This document shows positions 61,257-64,000 of a DNA stretch of 64,000 nt, one piece after another; within the stretch, counting starts at the first letter, position 1, and every line of letters starts with the position of its first letter. The notes beneath the pieces are model-generated. The model had not been told where the DNA came from, ran no database searches, and worked only from the letters and a program-made list of their open reading frames with translations. Origin of the DNA: Acidovorax radicis (GTDB lineage Bacteria; Pseudomonadota; Gammaproteobacteria; Burkholderiales; Burkholderiaceae_C); the NCBI RefSeq assembly GCF_020510705.1, contig NZ_CP075184.1, positions 3,100,001 to 3,164,000 on the forward strand. Reading direction: 5' to 3'. The translations under genes were made by a program, and so were the position numbers.

Positions 61257-62815
61257 CTAAGGCAGCACCACCGTGGCTTTCGCGCGGGCGATCTGTCCAT
61301 CCGCATCGCGCTGCAGCAGCAGGCGCTGCGCCACCAGCGTGTTGGCGGCCTCGGTCACGGCCGCCACATAGCCCTCTTGCGTGCCATACAGCTCTTCCAG
61401 CGAGGGCCGCGCATCGCCTGCCGCCAGCCGCGCGGCGCGCGTCTTGTGGAAGGGGATGTAGCTGCCCGTAAGGTTGGCCAGATCGGTGATGCCGGGCGTG
61501 GCCACGTAGTTGAACTCGATGCTGGTGCCCAGCGGCGCACGCGCTTCCACACTGCGGATACCGGTGCGGGTGAGACCCGTGCTGGCATCGACCTGCGGCA
61601 CCATGATCGCGTAGTCGCGACCCAGGTTGCGCGGGGGCAGGATGGTGGCGATGCCCGATTCATCCTGCGGGACGTACTGCGGGCCAAAGTCGAACAGCGG
61701 GAAGTTGTTGTACAGGCCCCGATAGCTGAAGTCAGGAATAGCCGTCTGCACACCACCCACCGCCCAGGTCAGGCCCTTCATGGCCGGGAATGCCAGCGCC
61801 TCGGGCCGCACCAGCGTGCCATCGGCCACCTTGGGCACCTGGCTGGCGGGCGGCAGCGTGCCGCGCACCACCCAGTCTTCCAGGTTCAGGAACAGTGCGC
61901 GGAAGGTGTCATTGAAGTGAACCACCGTGCCCGTAGGGTACGTGGCGCGCGTGGGTGCATAGCCGATGCTGGCCGTGCCCCCTGCCCCGCCGTGCTGGGT
62001 GCTGGCGTAGTAGTAGATGCGGGCGTTGTCGGGCTGCGCCAGATCTTTGGTGCCGTTGGCATCGGTCAGCACGGGCGAGCCCTGCAGTTGCCAGAACTCG
62101 GTGCCCGACAGGCCCAGGAAGAACTTGGGGCAGGTGCTGGTGGCGGCGCAGCGCTTCATCACGCCGCCCTGGCGGCCGCTGATGTCGTCCATGTAGTCCT
62201 TGTCCAGCCCGCGCGGTGCCGTCTGGCCAAAGGCCGTATGGTCGGTGCGCAGGCCACCACCCCCACCGGGCACGGCAAAGCGGGTGTTGATGTGCGTCTG
62301 GCGTGCTGCGACATGGGCAAAAACGCCGTCAAACACCTTGCCACCATCCAGCGCCTGGTTGAAGCCTAGGTGCAAAAAGGTCTTCATCGCGTTGCCCGAC
62401 TGCGAGGTGCCCTGCCCCAGCGTGTACTGGATGCGGCCTGCGAGTGGGTTGGGGGTGCCGATCGAGTCCGCTGCCTTGCTGCGGAAGAAGCTCACCGTGT
62501 CGCGCAGCGCGGCCAGGCCCACGCCCATCACTTTCGGGTCTTTGGCCACGTAGACCAATTCATACAGGTACGCCGGGTCGAAGCCGTCTTTCAGGCACAC
62601 GCTGGTAGGGCTGGGCGTGCCGGGGAAGGCGTTGGCGCCCGTGTCGCAAGTGGCGAACTTCCAGTCGCTGGCGGGCACGGGCACACGCGCATCGGTCTCG
62701 TTGGCGCGGCGGGTGGCCTTGGCCATGTTCTTGGGCTTGAGCATGACGAAGTCGGCCTTGTACTCGACCATGCCCTTGGCGTTGGTGGTTGCCAGTGCCA
62801 GGTCTTGGAGGCAGA
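61257..62815 (-). pseudogene. Alpha/beta hydrolase domain protein (PF20091-like), 5' end cut by an IS30 element
   Basis: From the stop at 61257 the frame is open to the IS boundary at about 62815 and includes LQDLALATTNAKG before the first ATG (62771), so coding sequence continues into the junction. The nucleophile elbow is GTSQSGNAMK. Long loops with GFDPAYLYELVYVAKDP and YIPFHKTRAARLAAGD fit the large alpha/beta hydrolase domain family. The visible part is about 515 residues, so perhaps 100-150 N-terminal residues, including any signal peptide, are missing. It is probably inactive unless the internal ATG is used. Confidence 0.75.
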
Positions 62816-64000
62816 TTCAACCGGTCGATGCAACACACTAACCACCGCGTAGGCGCAAGGAGTGTTGCAGATGAAACAGCGACCAAGAATCTACTATTCA
62901 GATACCCAGAAGGCGCTGATGTGGGAGCGCTGGAAGCAAGGCTGGACGCTGCATGAGATCGGCAAGCTCTTTGATCGCGCCCACTCGTCGATCCATCGGA
63001 TACTTGCAGAGACGGGCGGATTCCGGCCTGCGCAGCGATCACGTGCAGCAATTGCATTGACGTTGGCAGAGCGCGAGGAGATCTCGCGGGCGATGGTGTC
63101 AGGCGAATCGATTCGCTCCATCGCAACGCGGCTCGGGCGAGCACCGTCGACGATCAGCCGAGAGATCAAGCGCAATGGCGGCTGTGATGGCTACCGTGCA
63201 ACTCAGGCAGATGAAGCGGCTTGGAATCGAGCGCAGCGCCCAAAGCGCTGCAAGCTCAGGCAGAACCGTGCATTGGCCCGGATCGTGGCTCACAAGCTGC
63301 GGATGCTGTGGTCGCCGGAGCAAATTGCAGGTTGGCTCAAGCAAACTTATCCTTGCGACGAGAGCCAGCACGTGTCACACGAGACCATCTACCGCAGTCT
63401 GTTCATTCAAGCGCGTGGCGCCTTGAAGAAGGAGCTGTTGGAGCACCTCAGACGCACTCGTGGAATGCGCCGATCACGGCACTACACACAGAAGACGGCA
63501 ATTCACGGAAAGATCGTTGACGCTGTTTCGATCAGCGAGCGCCCCGCTTGCGTCGAGGACCGGGCAGTGCCTGGTCACTGGGAAGGCGACTTGGTCTTTG
63601 GCAGTGGCAACAGCCAAATTGCGACACTGGTTGAACGTCAAACGCGATACGTGATGCTGGTGAAGCTGAATGGCAAAGACTCGCAGTCGGTCGTCAAGGC
63701 ACTCATCAAGAGCGCCAGCAAGCTACCGCAGGAACTGTACAAGTCACTGACCTGGGACAGAGGCTCGGAGATGCATGCTCACAAGCAATTCACGATGGCT
63801 ACCGACATCCAGGTGTACTTCTGCGACCCGCGAAGCCCATGGCAGCGGGGAAGCAACGAGAACACGAACGGCTTACTCAGGCAGTACATGCCCAAGGGCA
63901 TGAATCTCTCGGGTCTCTCACAGCTTCAGCTCAACGCCATTGCGAGACAATTGAATGAGAGGCCGCGCAAGACGCTGGGCTTCCACACACCCGCTGAGAT
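62816..64000 (+). mobile_element. IS30-family insertion sequence, left end and most of the body
   Basis: The coding similarity of the hydrolase stops at about 62815, where ATTCAACCGGTCGATGCAAC begins. This resembles a terminal inverted repeat of IS30-type elements. The transposase starts 50 bp inside. The right end is beyond the window, so the target duplication cannot be checked. Confidence 0.8.
62871..64000 (+). CDS. IS30 family transposase, partial at the C-terminus
   Basis: 376 codons are visible with no stop. The N-terminal helix-turn-helix regions are MWERWKQGWTLHEIGKLFD and SGESIRSIATRLGRAPSTIS followed by REIKRNGG. The DDE catalytic residues lie in HWEGDLVFGSGNSQIATL, LTWDRGSEMHAHKQF and RGSNENTNGLLRQYMPKGM. 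The end NERPRKTLGFHTPAE shows that only a few residues are lost at the window edge. The ATG at 62871 is preceded by AGGAG at 62858-62862. It appears intact and so possibly active. Confidence 0.93.
   Translation, partial: MKQRPRIYYSDTQKALMWERWKQGWTLHEIGKLFDRAHSSIHRILAETGGFRPAQRSRAAIALTLAEREEISRAMVSGESIRSIATRLGRAPSTISREIKRNGGCDGYRATQADEAAWNRAQRPKRCKLRQNRALARIVAHKLRMLWSPEQIAGWLKQTYPCDESQHVSHETIYRSLFIQARGALKKELLEHLRRTRGMRRSRHYTQKTAIHGKIVDAVSISERPACVEDRAVPGHWEGDLVFGSGNSQIATLVERQTRYVMLVKLNGKDSQSVVKALIKSASKLPQELYKSLTWDRGSEMHAHKQFTMATDIQVYFCDPRSPWQRGSNENTNGLLRQYMPKGMNLSGLSQLQLNAIARQLNERPRKTLGFHTPAE

Overview
This 64-kb window is an ordinary chromosomal stretch of a high-GC betaproteobacterium, most likely Burkholderiales, family Comamonadaceae (Acidovorax-like). 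The gene orders nadE-glnB, ilvBNC-pssA, sufBCDSUT, dnaX-ybaB-recR and gloB-methyltransferase-rnhA point there. So do many copies of a short dispersed repeat with an AGCGCTT...AAGCGCT hairpin and an AGCAGCTATCAAAA tail. Genus and species cannot be fixed from the sequence alone.

Layout. 1-3.9 kb: ilvBNC (branched-chain amino acids) leading into pssA, minus strand. 4.2-7.8 kb: an ECF sigma factor translationally coupled to a likely membrane anti-sigma partner (DUF3619), a DUF3106 protein, an RDD membrane protein, then dgkA and a LOG-family hydrolase. 7.9-11.3 kb: glnB, nadE and a FemAB-like acyltransferase. 11.4-19 kb: a complete SUF iron-sulfur operon convergent with nnrS-DUF2249; both transcription units carry an NsrR-like operator, which suggests joint control by nitric oxide. 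19.1-25 kb: cheW-mcp, a hydrolase, and a second mcp that looks like a recombination chimera. 25.2-28.1 kb: a soluble and a proton-pumping pyrophosphatase, divergently transcribed. 28.2-31.7 kb: a DUF1631 protein, then an 875-bp giant inverted repeat. 31.7-36.2 kb: a two-component system and PepSY protein divergent from an SHP-type cytochrome / diheme cytochrome / cytochrome b cluster with a rubredoxin. 36.3-44.3 kb: a P-type ATPase, an aldehyde dehydrogenase / DUF2889 / SDR group, and a sigma factor / permease / thioredoxin group.

44.7-49.7 kb: molybdenum cofactor genes (moaA, mobA, moeA) next to a stand-alone NarX/PilJ-type sensor domain, with an FNR-type box in the divergent intergenic region, consistent with anaerobic or nitrate-linked expression. 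49.9-54.1 kb: thioredoxin, rnhA, a methyltransferase, gloB and mltD. 54.1-57.4 kb: a MITE-like element, small membrane proteins, an orphan ABC substrate-binding protein and recR. 57.4-60.7 kb: ybaB, dnaX (with an A9 slippery tract placed where a gamma subunit would end), a cytochrome b561 and the 4.5S SRP RNA. 61.2-64 kb: an alpha/beta hydrolase gene cut at its 5-prime end by an IS30-family element that runs off the window.

The best leads for something new are the dnaX A9 tract, the sigma-DUF3619-DUF3106-RDD module, the shared NsrR-like operators on suf and nnrS, copies of the dispersed repeat translated inside MoeA, NadE and an acyltransferase, and the chimeric chemoreceptor. No CRISPR array, prophage, integron or tRNA was seen.
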